From contig NZ_CP051180.1 in assembly GCF_012295575.1 (NCBI RefSeq), forward strand, positions 434,001 to 498,000: 64,000 bases of DNA. The letters are read 5' to 3'. This stretch comes from Ferrimonas lipolytica. Its GTDB lineage: Bacteria; Pseudomonadota; Gammaproteobacteria; Enterobacterales; Shewanellaceae. Positions 1 through 8,145 of the stretch are shown here, piece after piece (the first letter of the stretch is position 1; the number at the start of each line of letters is the position of its first letter). Both the position numbers and the translations under genes were made by a program. Under the pieces are notes generated by a model. The model saw only the letters and a program-made list of their open reading frames with translations. It made no database searches and was not told where the DNA came from.

Positions 1-15
1 GACCCTTGACGATAT

Positions 16-178
16 GTCGCGCCCCCTGCGGGCGCGTGGATTGAAACACTTTCGATTGCTTGTCGTTCGTATGGATCTTGTGTCGCGCCCCCTGCGGGCG
101 CGTGGATTGAAACTATAATCAATTACCAAGCATCCCCTTATGTCACGTCGCGCCCCCTGCGGGCGCGTGGATTGAAAC
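16..178 (+). CRISPR. CRISPR array, distal end, type I-C-like repeat
   Basis: Three identical 32-bp repeats lie at 16-47, 82-113 and 147-178, separated by unique spacers of 34 and 33 bp. The repeat begins GTCGCGCC and ends GTGGATTGAAAC, the form known from subtype I-C arrays. With ATTGAAAC as the 3' end of the repeat, transcription runs left to right, so the leader and any cas genes lie outside the window to the left and this is the old (trailer) end. After the last repeat come 35 bases (179-213), about one spacer long, and then the duplicated block starts at 214 where another repeat would be expected. No cas gene is present in the window. Confidence 0.93.
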
Positions 179-215
179 AAAGCTGAGGCTTGCTGTCTTA
201 CCGTTTTCGCTCTCT

Positions 216-704
216 GGCTTCATCACCATCACATTACCTAGTGAACTGAATGAATTTGAGAGAAAAAGTACAACCTATCAGTGCCTTATAGATGCTGAAA
301 TTAGTGTTATCTCAAGCTCAATGATCTATAAAGAAACCGCCAAATACGAAGGGCTGATGCGTTATGTAATGCAGCGTTCGTCTGAGTATCTTTACGCCAG
401 TAGGGATATGGCGTTGATGCGGTCGCTACTTAAAAAGAGAGAAAACATCGCATTGCGGCTAATGGTCTTGTGTGTCTCAATGGAGGGCTATTGTTTCAAC
501 CTTACCATGGATGAAATTAGCCTTATCAGCGGCGTCAGCCCTAAGTACTGTGCTGATTACATTAAAGATCTAGAGCAGCGCGGCATTTTGAAAAAAGGCT
601 ACCGTACTATCTGCATTCGCGATCTCGAACGGCTAATGGCTGAGATCAATCCTCAGGTTTTGGCTTTTTTTGGCAATTATTTAAAACTTAATAAAAATAA
701 GTAA
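216..704 (+). pseudogene. 5'-truncated Crp/Fnr-family regulator (duplicate fragment)
   Basis: This is a copy of the last 163 codons of the intact regulator at 6718-7437, in the same frame, lacking the first 77 codons, promoter and ribosome site. The longest ATG-initiated reading frame starts at 321 and would give 127 residues containing the winged-helix region only. One silent-looking base change (position 354) separates it from the intact copy in the part compared. Whether a shortened HTH protein is made is unknown; no Shine-Dalgarno sequence is evident before 321. Confidence 0.85.
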
Positions 705-849
705 TCGATAACTGGTTAAGTTGGATCTTGCAAACTGTTGGCGCTTGGCTGGGAATGGTCGTTTTAAGTGTAAATTCCAGCGAACGATAAAAACCGCTGA
801 CGGATATCAGCGAGTTTTCTGTGTAATAGCCAGCTATAAAACTTCAGAT

Positions 850-1356
850 TTACACTTGTTCGCTCGGGTGCCCCCACATTAGGGGGGCGGCGTAAGGACC
901 GGTAATGCTGGAGGTGGATTTGCCCACACCGTCAAGTGCCCCTTTGGTTAACTCTCGAGCAAACCAGCACTCCAGTGGAGCTTGGGTTCTAACGGGAGGC
1001 AGAACCTTGTGAGGGGTGTTGTAGCGATTTCCGTAGTGGAAAGGTTCGCCCATCACGAAGATCACATCAGCGTCCAGTTGCTGCTCAGCTTCTTCCATGA
1101 GCCTTGTGGCGTACCCTTGTTGTTGGTACGCCGGAAGCACCGCTAATGGGGCCAAGATATAGCACTTGAGATGAGGTGCTGCGTCCACGGTTATTGGGGT
1201 GTAACAGGCGTGTGCTACTCCCTCAAATACGATAGAAAAACTACCGTCTTCGATCAGATCGTCAGCGAAATTGGCATACAATTTAGCGTGCCGTTCATCA
1301 TAGAGACCGCCTGCGGCTGCAAAGGTCTCGAATTGAATTTGGTGGGGTGTTTTCAT
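850..1356 (-). CDS. GNAT family N-acetyltransferase, left copy
   Basis: 168-residue protein of the GNAT superfamily (YhbS-like), expected to transfer an acetyl group from acetyl-CoA to an unidentified amine. The acetyl-CoA-binding motif A is visible as LAPLAVLPAYQQQGYATRLM at about residues 69-88 (the QQQGYA segment is the Q/RxxGxG/A loop). It is a duplicate of the gene at 7611-8087. Two one-base homopolymer differences near the 3' end remove the stop used there, so this copy reads ten residues further (LMWGHPSEQV). It would lie downstream of a TetR gene, but here that gene is broken and its operator is missing, so expression is doubtful. Confidence 0.8.
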   Translation of the reverse strand: MKTPHQIQFETFAAAGGLYDERHAKLYANFADDLIEDGSFSIVFEGVAHACYTPITVDAAPHLKCYILAPLAVLPAYQQQGYATRLMEEAEQQLDADVIFVMGEPFHYGNRYNTPHKVLPPVRTQAPLECWFARELTKGALDGVGKSTSSITGPYAAPLMWGHPSEQV

Positions 1357-1414
1357 TGGGAAAACTCCTAGTTATGTATTTTGTATTTATCGCGGCCTGT
1401 GGTGAGGCTTGCTG

Positions 1415-1868
1415 TTAGAGACCTAGCAACAACAGGTACTTGTTGATGAAGCGCTCTTTGATTTCGTCCAGTGGATAGTCATCCTCGGCGAACAAGTAAT
1501 TCAGGGCGATACCGTCAATTTCGGCGATTAACATATGGCTATCTACTACGCTATTCGCCGAAGGAACGTCAGACAAAATTGATTGGAAAGAGTCCATCAT
1601 TAGCTGGTATCGCTCGTCGAGTAAGTCTTTCAAAATTATCCGCATAGAGGATTGAGACAATACTTGGAAGTCGAATTGGTAATACAACTTTTGCTCGGCG
1701 GAACTCATCGATAAAAAGATATGCTCTAGCAAATTCACCAAGCGCTCTTTCGGGGGCTGGCCCTCATTTATTCCCTCAATATTGTCGCCAACCTCGTTGA
1801 TGATCTCAGCCATACGGATGAACACCTCGCGGAGCAACTCATCCTTATTTTTGAAATGATGGAACACT
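1415..1868 (-). pseudogene. TetR-family regulator, N-terminus lost (duplicate fragment)
   Basis: Residues 41-191 of the intact TetR at 8146-8721 are reproduced, ending in the same stop. The helix-turn-helix (residues 1-40 of the intact protein) is replaced at 1869 by sequence of the dispersed element, so the open frame that continues to 2029 encodes an unrelated N-terminus read out of non-coding repeat DNA. A chimeric 204-residue product could not bind DNA as a TetR protein. The promoter and palindromic operator of the intact gene are absent. Confidence 0.88.
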
Positions 1869-1870
1869 AC

Positions 1871-2032
1871 ATTTTGGATTGCGATAAGGCAAAGGCGGAC
1901 TCCAAAGGGGACGAAGCTCCCTCCTAATGCATACAAGAATGTGCCGCCATCGCGACATCCCCCCCTTAAGAGTACTGCAATTGGTAGAGCTGAAGACTTG
2001 ATGTAAACCTCAATACTTAACTGTGGCAAAGC
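1871..2032 (+). mobile_element. MITE-like element, 3' half only (fragment)
   Basis: Matches the right half of the dispersed element seen complete at 39897-40185, including the AATGTGCCG...GCGACAT hairpin segment and the degraded right end (CTTAACTGTGGCAAAGC instead of CTTAACTGTGACACAGCC). The left half is missing and the fragment joins the duplicated TetR remnant directly at about 1869. This junction suggests that the element took part in the rearrangement that created the left copy. Confidence 0.8.
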
Positions 2033-2423
2033 TTTTTTAATCGCAGTTAAAAGTAGAGGCTAAGCGGCCATCAGTGGCGACTTATCGCTTTTTGACTCGG
2101 GGCTAATCGTCGGGTTGGCTGCTTTGTTGTGTTCAAGGTTTAATTACATAAACCTGCAGCTAGACAAGGTTTACGGCGATATTGTGAGGAGCGTCGATAT
2201 CTTTTCTAAACCTCATGCAGAGGAATTTAGTCATGCTAATTTGGGCGTAATTGCTTTCTCTCAAAAGCGTTAGCAAGAGCTGGACGAATCCCCCGAAAGT
2301 GCAGTTTTTGAATTCCGTTATTTTGTCATCATCAGCGCCTCAAAATTACATTTGATTATTGAAGCTCAGCTTTGAAGCAAACCGTAACCATATTGCCGTC
2401 AGGCGATATTGTAAGGAATGAAA
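2033..2423. other. Intergenic region upstream of dmsA
   Basis: No convincing gene. It should contain the dms promoter. I looked for an FNR site (TTGAT-N4-ATCAA) because DMSO reductase operons are usually anaerobically induced and found only poor partial matches (for example TTGATTATTGAAG near 2352), so none is called. A purine-rich TAAGGA at 2412-2417 serves as the ribosome site for dmsA. Confidence 0.5.
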
Positions 2424-4850
2424 ATGACAACTAACTCTTTGACACGCCGTGGCTTTATAAAGCTATCCAGCGCAGCTGGTAGTCTGGCAGCTCTAGCTGG
2501 TGGCGTCAGTCTGCCGTTTTTTAGTCGAGCAGCAGAAAAGAACGACACTACGGCGGCTGACAAGCAAGTGGTTTGGAGTGCTTGTACCGTAAACTGTGGT
2601 AGCCGTTGCCCTTTGCGTATGCACGTAAAAGATGGTGAGATTATATTCGTCGAAACCGATAACACCGGCGAAGATGATTATGACAAGCAAGACGTCCAGG
2701 TACGAGCTTGCTTACGTGGCCGGTCATTACGTCGTCGTATCTATAACCCAGACAGGTTGAAGTACCCATTAAAGCGCATCGGCGCACGGGGTGAAGGCAA
2801 GTTCAAGCGCATCAGCTGGGATGAAGCTTACGACGAGATTGTGGCAAGTCTAGCTCGCATTCGTAAGGATTATGGTAACGAAGCAATCTACTTAAACTAT
2901 GGTACCGGCACTCTTGGGGGCACCGTAACTAAATCTTGGCCTCAAGGACGGTCACTCATAGCTCGGCTAATGAACCTTAATGGCGGTTACCTTAACCATT
3001 ATGGGGACTACTCTACTGGCCAGATCACCCAAGGTCTCGATTACACCTACGGCGGTGGTTGGGGTTACGGCAACTCTTTCTCTGATCTCGTTAACGCGAA
3101 ACTGGTTGTCCAATTTGGCAACAACCCAGCGGAAACTCGGATGTCTGGTGGCGGCTTAGTCCATCATTACGTTGAGAGCGTAAATCGTTCTGACGCCAAG
3201 GTGATCATGATCGATCCGCGCCACAATGACACCGTTGCTGGTCGAAACGATCAGTGGGTGCCATTGCGTCCGGGTACTGATACCGCGCTTATTAGCGCTA
3301 TCGCCTATGAGATGATCTGCAATGACTGGGTCGACCAGCCATTCCTGGATAAATACTGTGTTGGCTATGATGCCAAGAGCTTGCCAGCTAGTGCGCCTAA
3401 GAATAGTGATTACAAGTCCTACATCCTTGGCAAAGGTGAAGATAATACTGCCAAAACTCCACTGTGGGCTGAGCCCATCTGTGGTATTCCCGCAGACGTA
3501 ATTAAAGATCTAGCGAAACAAATCGGTACTACTAAGCCGTGTGCCATTTTACAAGGTTGGGGCCTTCAGCGAACCGCAAACGGTGAAATCGCTTCGCGTG
3601 CGGTAGCTATGCTAGCCATCCTAACGGGTAATGTTGGCATTAACGGAGGCGGTACTGGGGCGCGCGAATCTGACTCGTCGATCCCATTTGTACGTTTTCC
3701 TGCCTTAACCAATCCAGTGGAGACCGCCATATCACACTTTATGTGGACCGATGCAATTGCGCGCGGTACGCAGATGACGGCAACTAAAGATGGTGTTCGT
3801 GGTAAAGATAAGCTGGACGTACCAATCAAGTTTATCTGGAATTACGCAGGCAACTGCTTGATCAATCAGCACTCAGACATCAACCGCACTGACGCTATTC
3901 TTAAGAACGAAAAAGACTGTGAGATGATCGTGGTGATCGATAATCACATGACTTCTTCAGCTAAATACGCAGACATTGTGCTACCGGATCTAACCATTGC
4001 CGAGCAGTCCGATTTCGCGATGGATGGCAAAGCGGCCAACATGCCGTACTTTATCTTTGCTGATAAAGCGATCGAGCCGCAGTTTGAGTCTCGTGGTATT
4101 TACCAAATTTGTTCTGATCTGGCTAAGCGCCTTGGTGTTGAGCAGGAGTTTACTGAAGGTCGCACTCAAGAGGGCTGGCTCCGCCACCTGTACCAGTTGA
4201 CTCGGGCCAACGATCCTATGTTGCCGGACTTTGAAACTATGCGCCAGCAGGGGATCTACAAACGCCCAGTAAAAGAGCATTTCGTTGCCTACAAGGATTT
4301 CCGTAAGGACCCAATAAACAACCCATTGGGTACTCCATCAGGCAAGATTGAGATCTACTCTGAGCGCCTAGCAAATATCGCGCAAAGCTGGGAGCTAACT
4401 GAGGGGGATGTTATCCATCCACTGCCAGTACATGTGTCCCACGCGGAAGGCTACGATGACCCGCTGCGTAAAGAATATCCATTACAGCTGGTTGGTTTCC
4501 ATTTTAAGTCACGTACCCACTCTACATACGGCAGCGTAGACGTACTTAAAGGGGCTGCTCGCGACACGCTATGGATGAACCCTTTAGATGCCCACTCTCG
4601 AGGTGTAGAAAACGGCGATCGCATTCGCATCTTTAATGGCCGTGGTGAGATCCACATTGAGGCTAAGGTCACCCCTCGCATCATGCCAGGTACCGTCGCT
4701 CTTAGTCAGGGAGCGTGGTACGCACCCGATGGATCCAAGGTCGATCAAGGCGCTTGTATCAATACCCTAACGAGCCAGCGACCAAGTCCGCTAGCTAAGA
4801 GTAATCCACAGCACACCAACCTAGTTGAAGTGCAGGCACTGCAGGCATAA
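2424..4850 (+). CDS. dmsA: DMSO reductase catalytic subunit A, Tat-exported
   Basis: Molybdopterin oxidoreductase of the DMSO reductase family, 808 residues from the ATG at 2424 (E. coli DmsA about 814). I prefer this ATG to the one at 2418 because TAAGGA (2412-2417) touches 2418 but is well spaced from 2424. A twin-arginine signal is clear (SLTRRGFIKLS, Arg8-Arg9), so the enzyme is exported folded with its cofactor. Cys54, Cys58, Cys62 and Cys96 can hold the N-terminal [4Fe-4S] cluster. The segment HYGDYSTGQI contains the expected Mo-ligand serine (about Ser197). Similarity to enteric DmsA extends over the whole length. It heads an operon with dmsB, a DmsD-like chaperone, a NapF-like ferredoxin and a regulator. 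No dmsC anchor gene is present. Confidence 0.95.
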   Translation: MTTNSLTRRGFIKLSSAAGSLAALAGGVSLPFFSRAAEKNDTTAADKQVVWSACTVNCGSRCPLRMHVKDGEIIFVETDNTGEDDYDKQDVQVRACLRGRSLRRRIYNPDRLKYPLKRIGARGEGKFKRISWDEAYDEIVASLARIRKDYGNEAIYLNYGTGTLGGTVTKSWPQGRSLIARLMNLNGGYLNHYGDYSTGQITQGLDYTYGGGWGYGNSFSDLVNAKLVVQFGNNPAETRMSGGGLVHHYVESVNRSDAKVIMIDPRHNDTVAGRNDQWVPLRPGTDTALISAIAYEMICNDWVDQPFLDKYCVGYDAKSLPASAPKNSDYKSYILGKGEDNTAKTPLWAEPICGIPADVIKDLAKQIGTTKPCAILQGWGLQRTANGEIASRAVAMLAILTGNVGINGGGTGARESDSSIPFVRFPALTNPVETAISHFMWTDAIARGTQMTATKDGVRGKDKLDVPIKFIWNYAGNCLINQHSDINRTDAILKNEKDCEMIVVIDNHMTSSAKYADIVLPDLTIAEQSDFAMDGKAANMPYFIFADKAIEPQFESRGIYQICSDLAKRLGVEQEFTEGRTQEGWLRHLYQLTRANDPMLPDFETMRQQGIYKRPVKEHFVAYKDFRKDPINNPLGTPSGKIEIYSERLANIAQSWELTEGDVIHPLPVHVSHAEGYDDPLRKEYPLQLVGFHFKSRTHSTYGSVDVLKGAARDTLWMNPLDAHSRGVENGDRIRIFNGRGEIHIEAKVTPRIMPGTVALSQGAWYAPDGSKVDQGACINTLTSQRPSPLAKSNPQHTNLVEVQALQA

Positions 4851-4860
4851 GAGGTAAAAA

Positions 4861-5493
4861 ATGGCTCAATATGGTTTCTACCTAAATACCGCTAAGTGCA
4901 CCGGTTGTAAGACTTGTCAGTTATCGTGTAAAGACTACAAAGATCTAGATGTTAAACGTAATTTTCGCCGTGTTTATGAGTACACCGGTGGGCAGTGGAA
5001 GCAAGACGGTAATGGCTTCCGCCAAGATGTTTTTGCGTACTATGCCTCTATCTCCTGTAACCACTGTGACAAACCAGTTTGTGTGGCTAAATGCCCAACA
5101 GGCGCAATGCACAAGCGCAAACAAGATGGCCTTGTCGTTGTAAATCAGGACGACTGTATTGGCTGTCGTCGCTGTGCCAAAAACTGTCCTTATGGTGCAC
5201 CACAGTACGATAAGTCCAAGCGAAAGATGAGCAAGTGTGATGGCTGTTTCGAGCGTTTAGCTGCTGGCCAACAACCTATCTGTGTTGAGGCTTGTCCTTT
5301 GCGGGCGCTTGAGTTTGGCGAGATCGAGTTGTTGCGTGCTAAGCACGGCAGTGTTGCTGAGATAGCACCACTGCCTAGCGCAAGCAAGACTAAACCGAAC
5401 TTAGTGTTAGGTTTAGGTAAACATAGTCAACCTGTAGGCAGCACCAAGGGAGTTCAAATTAACACCCATGAAGTGAAGCCAATGAAGGTTTAA
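4861..5493 (+). CDS. dmsB: DMSO reductase iron-sulfur subunit B
   Basis: Electron-transfer subunit with four [4Fe-4S] clusters, 210 residues (E. coli DmsB 205). Four cysteine groups are visible: CTGCKTCQLSC at 13-23, CNHCDKPVCVAKCP, CIGCRRCAKNCP and a CDGC...CVEACP set. It starts ten bases after dmsA with AAGAGG as ribosome site. In the known complex DmsB passes electrons from a membrane quinol-oxidising anchor (DmsC) to DmsA. No anchor follows here, so its electron donor is unclear. The last 25 residues, after the conserved APLP and TKPN segments, are rather different from the enteric protein. Confidence 0.95.
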   Translation: MAQYGFYLNTAKCTGCKTCQLSCKDYKDLDVKRNFRRVYEYTGGQWKQDGNGFRQDVFAYYASISCNHCDKPVCVAKCPTGAMHKRKQDGLVVVNQDDCIGCRRCAKNCPYGAPQYDKSKRKMSKCDGCFERLAAGQQPICVEACPLRALEFGEIELLRAKHGSVAEIAPLPSASKTKPNLVLGLGKHSQPVGSTKGVQINTHEVKPMKV

Positions 5494-5512
5494 TCGACCC
5501 GATTACGACCAC

Positions 5513-5534
5513 GGCGGGCAGCTTGCTGCCTGCC
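5513..5534 (+). other. Strong intra-operon hairpin between dmsB and the chaperone gene
   Basis: GGCGGGCAG, loop CTTG, CTGCCTGCC forms a nine-pair stem with one G-T pair. It is not followed by a T-run, so it is more likely an mRNA stability or processing element that sets the ratio of DmsAB to the accessory proteins than a terminator. Function is inferred. Confidence 0.5.
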
Positions 5535-5554
5535 TATTATCTAAGAGAGATAAC

Positions 5555-6139
5555 ATGGATAACCTAGGCGCGATTAGCAAAATCCTTGGAAGCTTGTTTT
5601 ACTACCCAATTAATCATCAACATAACCACGCTCTGGTACAGGCACTAAGAGCCGATGTCGATGTTATGAAGACGGAACTGGCTCCGCTGCTTAACCTTAT
5701 TAAGAGCGAAGAACCGGAGCAGCTAAATCAAGATTTTCTAAACTTATTTGAAGGCGCTGGTGTTATGTCGGCACCACCTTGGGGCTCGGTCTATTTGGAC
5801 AAGCAAGAGGTTATCTTTGGTGACTCGCTGCTTGAATACCGAGCGTTTCTCAAAGAGTCTGGTATTGAGCTGGACACAGGCATGCGTGAACCAGAAGATC
5901 AATTTGGGCTTATGCTTCTTGCGGTGGCTAAATTGGTCGAGAACGGCGCTACTCAATACGTGATTAAAGAAGCCTTTGAGCAACACCTGTTGCCTTGGGG
6001 TTTCCGTTACCTCGAGTTGGCTAAACAGCACGCGCAAAGCCAGACTTACCAAACGTTGGCTACTCTAACTAACCAATGGCTCGTTGAGTTTGTTGAAGAG
6101 ATGCAGCTTACCGTTGCCAAGCGCAAATTGTACCGATAA
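5555..6139 (+). CDS. TorD/DmsD-family molybdoenzyme maturation chaperone
   Basis: 194 residues, all-helical chaperone family that binds the twin-arginine leader of DmsA and holds export until the molybdenum cofactor is inserted. The family hallmark is visible as FEGAGVMSAPPWGSVYLD (about residues 65-82), close to the APPWGSVYLD segment of DmsD, followed by EPEDQFGLML. Ribosome site AGAGAG lies before the ATG. Its stop overlaps the next start (TAATG), which suggests translational coupling. Operon position behind dmsAB makes DmsA the likely client. It could equally be named dmsD or dmsG. Confidence 0.85.
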   Translation: MDNLGAISKILGSLFYYPINHQHNHALVQALRADVDVMKTELAPLLNLIKSEEPEQLNQDFLNLFEGAGVMSAPPWGSVYLDKQEVIFGDSLLEYRAFLKESGIELDTGMREPEDQFGLMLLAVAKLVENGATQYVIKEAFEQHLLPWGFRYLELAKQHAQSQTYQTLATLTNQWLVEFVEEMQLTVAKRKLYR

Positions 6140-6699
6140 TGAGCGACCATAACTCCCGCTATTACCGTGCTTACCTTGAATGCCATCAAGTAAGCCGGCG
6201 CGGGCTGCTGCGAGGGTTGCTGCGCGGGGCTGAGAGGGCTCAAGTGGTCGATGAGAAGTTGCCTCGTCAGGCGATACGACCACCGCATGCGGCGCCGGAA
6301 GCCCTTTTTCTGCAGCGGTGTGACGGCTGTGGCCTATGCCAGCAAGCGTGTCAGCAATGTGTGATTGAAGTGGTTGATGGCCGAGCTCAGCTAAACCTCG
6401 ACTATGGGGCTTGTAATGGCTGTGACCAGTGTCTGCTTGCTTGTACAACTGCCGCGTTAAGTAAGGCTAGCTATGCTGCGGATACCGGCTTTAGACCTAA
6501 CTTTGCACGTTGTCAGAATGAGTTAGGTACCAGTTGCGCTATGTGTGCTCACTGCTGCCCCACCAAAGCCGTTACACTGGATGATGATTTATTTCCAACA
6601 GTTGATGACAGTAAATGCATTGGCTGTGGCGTGTGTCGGCAGACGTGCCCCTTTAATAGAATTTCACCAGAGCCTTTAATAGCCAGCGATAAAAGATAA
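6139..6699 (+). CDS. NapF-like multi-cluster ferredoxin-type protein
   Basis: 186 residues with several [4Fe-4S] motifs: CDGCGLCQQACQQC, CNGCDQCLLAC, a CAMCAHCCP group, and CIGCGVCRQTCP. It has no signal peptide or membrane helix, so it is cytoplasmic. The order and spacing resemble NapF, which in nitrate reductase operons helps iron-sulfur assembly or supply of electrons to the catalytic subunit before export. A basic RRGLLRGLLRG stretch occurs at about residues 16-26. In this operon it presumably serves DmsA/DmsB maturation. Overlaps the chaperone stop codon by one base. Confidence 0.8.
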   Translation: MSDHNSRYYRAYLECHQVSRRGLLRGLLRGAERAQVVDEKLPRQAIRPPHAAPEALFLQRCDGCGLCQQACQQCVIEVVDGRAQLNLDYGACNGCDQCLLACTTAALSKASYAADTGFRPNFARCQNELGTSCAMCAHCCPTKAVTLDDDLFPTVDDSKCIGCGVCRQTCPFNRISPEPLIASDKR

Positions 6700-6717
6700 T
6701 AAGTTGGAGATCCAATA

Positions 6718-7437
6718 GTGTCACTTCTACGTACCGTCAGCTTATCAATGGAGCTGATTGGTTCAGGTATAAAATCTGAAGTCGCCGAGTCTTTGGTTAA
6801 GTCCAGCTACTCAATATCGCTTAAGAAAGGCGAGTTGTTCCACGCGAGTGTTGAAGATGCAATGCTATTGTACGTTCGCTCCGGTTGCCTTGTTGATATG
6901 CTTCAGGTTTCCGACGACCATACGGCGAGCTCGCTGCTTTGGACCCCTGGCTTCATCACCATCACATTACCTAGTGAACTGAATGAATTTGAGAGAAAAA
7001 GTACAACCTATCAGTGCCTTATAGATGCTGAAATTAGTGTTATCTCAAGCTCAATGATCTATAAAGAAACCGCCAAATACGAAGGGTTGATGCGTTATGT
7101 AATGCAGCGTTCGTCTGAGTATCTTTACGCCAGTAGGGATATGGCGTTGATGCGGTCGCTACTTAAAAAGAGAGAAAACATCGCATTGCGGCTAATGGTC
7201 TTGTGTGTCTCAATGGAGGGCTATTGTTTCAACCTTACCATGGATGAAATTAGCCTTATCAGCGGCGTCAGCCCTAAGTACTGTGCTGATTACATTAAAG
7301 ATCTAGAGCAGCGCGGCATTTTGAAAAAAGGCTACCGTACTATCTGCATTCGCGATCTCGAACGGCTAATGGCTGAGATCAATCCTCAGGTTTTGGCTTT
7401 TTTTGGCAATTATTTAAAACTTAATAAAAATAAGTAA
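6718..7437 (+). CDS. Crp/Fnr-family transcriptional regulator of the dms operon
   Basis: 239 residues from a GTG start preceded by GGAG. The C-terminal winged helix is recognisable around FNLTMDEISLISGVSPKYCA (about residues 161-180), followed by the EQRGILKKG wing. The N-terminal half fits a cyclic-nucleotide-binding-like beta-roll but has no Fnr-type N-terminal cysteine cluster, so it is not a canonical oxygen sensor; it resembles YeiL/other divergent Crp members. Being last in the dms operon, it may control it. The last 163 codons are duplicated at 216-704. An alternative ATG is codon 11. Confidence 0.75.
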   Translation: MSLLRTVSLSMELIGSGIKSEVAESLVKSSYSISLKKGELFHASVEDAMLLYVRSGCLVDMLQVSDDHTASSLLWTPGFITITLPSELNEFERKSTTYQCLIDAEISVISSSMIYKETAKYEGLMRYVMQRSSEYLYASRDMALMRSLLKKRENIALRLMVLCVSMEGYCFNLTMDEISLISGVSPKYCADYIKDLEQRGILKKGYRTICIRDLERLMAEINPQVLAFFGNYLKLNKNK

Positions 7438-7527
7438 TCGATAACTGGTTAAGTTGGATCTTGCAAACTGTTGGCGCTTGGCTGGGAATGGTCGTTTTAA
7501 GTGTAAATTCCAGCGAACGATAAAAAC

Positions 7528-7552
7528 CGCTGACGGATATCAGCGAGTTTTC
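7528..7552 (+). terminator. Possible terminator after the dms operon
   Basis: CGCTGA, loop CGGATA, TCAGCG followed by AGTTTTCT. Short stem and weak T-run, so only tentative. The same hairpin is duplicated in the left repeat at about 796-820. Confidence 0.4.
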
Positions 7553-7610
7553 TGTGTAATAGCCAGCTATAAAACTTCAGATTTACACTTGTTCGCTCGG
7601 GTGCCCCACA

Positions 7611-8087
7611 TTAGGGGGCGGCGTAAGGACCGGTAATGCTGGAGGTGGATTTGCCCACACCGTCAAGTGCCCCTTTGGTTAACTCTCGAGCAAACCAGCA
7701 CTCCAGTGGAGCTTGGGTTCTAACGGGAGGCAGAACCTTGTGAGGGGTGTTGTAGCGATTTCCGTAGTGGAAAGGTTCGCCCATCACGAAGATCACATCA
7801 GCGTCCAGTTGCTGCTCAGCTTCTTCCATGAGCCTTGTGGCGTACCCTTGTTGTTGGTACGCCGGAAGCACCGCTAATGGGGCCAAGATATAGCACTTGA
7901 GATGAGGTGCTGCGTCCACGGTTATTGGGGTGTAACAGGCGTGTGCTACTCCCTCAAATACGATAGAAAAACTACCGTCTTCGATCAGATCGTCAGCGAA
8001 ATTGGCATACAATTTAGCGTGCCGTTCATCATAGAGGCCGCCTGCGGCTACAAAGGTCTCGAATTGAATTTGGTGGGGTGTTTTCAT
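7611..8087 (-). CDS. GNAT family N-acetyltransferase, right copy
   Basis: 158-residue YhbS-like GNAT protein with the acetyl-CoA loop LPAYQQQGYATRLMEEAE. The substrate cannot be told from sequence. It follows the TetR gene at 8146-8721 on the same strand with a 58-bp gap, so the two are probably one transcription unit under TetR control. It is ten residues shorter than its duplicate at 850-1356 because a one-base-shorter homopolymer brings a TAA into frame after GPYAAP. Confidence 0.85.
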   Translation of the reverse strand: MKTPHQIQFETFVAAGGLYDERHAKLYANFADDLIEDGSFSIVFEGVAHACYTPITVDAAPHLKCYILAPLAVLPAYQQQGYATRLMEEAEQQLDADVIFVMGEPFHYGNRYNTPHKVLPPVRTQAPLECWFARELTKGALDGVGKSTSSITGPYAAP

Positions 8088-8145
8088 TGGGAAAACTCCT
8101 AGTTATGGATTTTGTATTTACCGCGGCCTGTGGTGAGGCTTGCTG

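Larger units (their letters stand above)
214..1868 (+). repeat. Long direct repeat, left copy
   Basis: This block is nearly identical to 6947-8599 in the same orientation. By eye it differs at about five single bases and two one-base homopolymer indels near 880-893. It holds the 3' two thirds of the Crp/Fnr-type regulator gene, the intergenic hairpin, the GNAT gene, and the 3' part of the TetR gene. The left edge abuts the CRISPR trailer and the right edge abuts a fragment of the dispersed MITE-like element. It appears to be the derived copy because both border genes are truncated. Confidence 0.95.

Noticed and set aside
184-1415. Thirteen bases (TGAGGCTTGCTGT) shared by the sequence after the last CRISPR repeat (184-196) and the GNAT-TetR intergenic region (1403-1415 and its duplicate), suggesting a self-targeting spacer.
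   Set aside because: Only 13 of about 35 bases match and the flanks do not, so a functional protospacer is not supported; chance or shared low-complexity is enough.
1869-2029. Open reading frame continuing the broken TetR gene to 2029, as if a full 204-residue regulator.
   Set aside because: The added N-terminus is read from the non-coding dispersed element and lacks a helix-turn-helix.
2333-2370. Possible FNR site upstream of dmsA (TTGATTATTGAAG).
   Set aside because: The second half does not match ATCAA; not better than chance.
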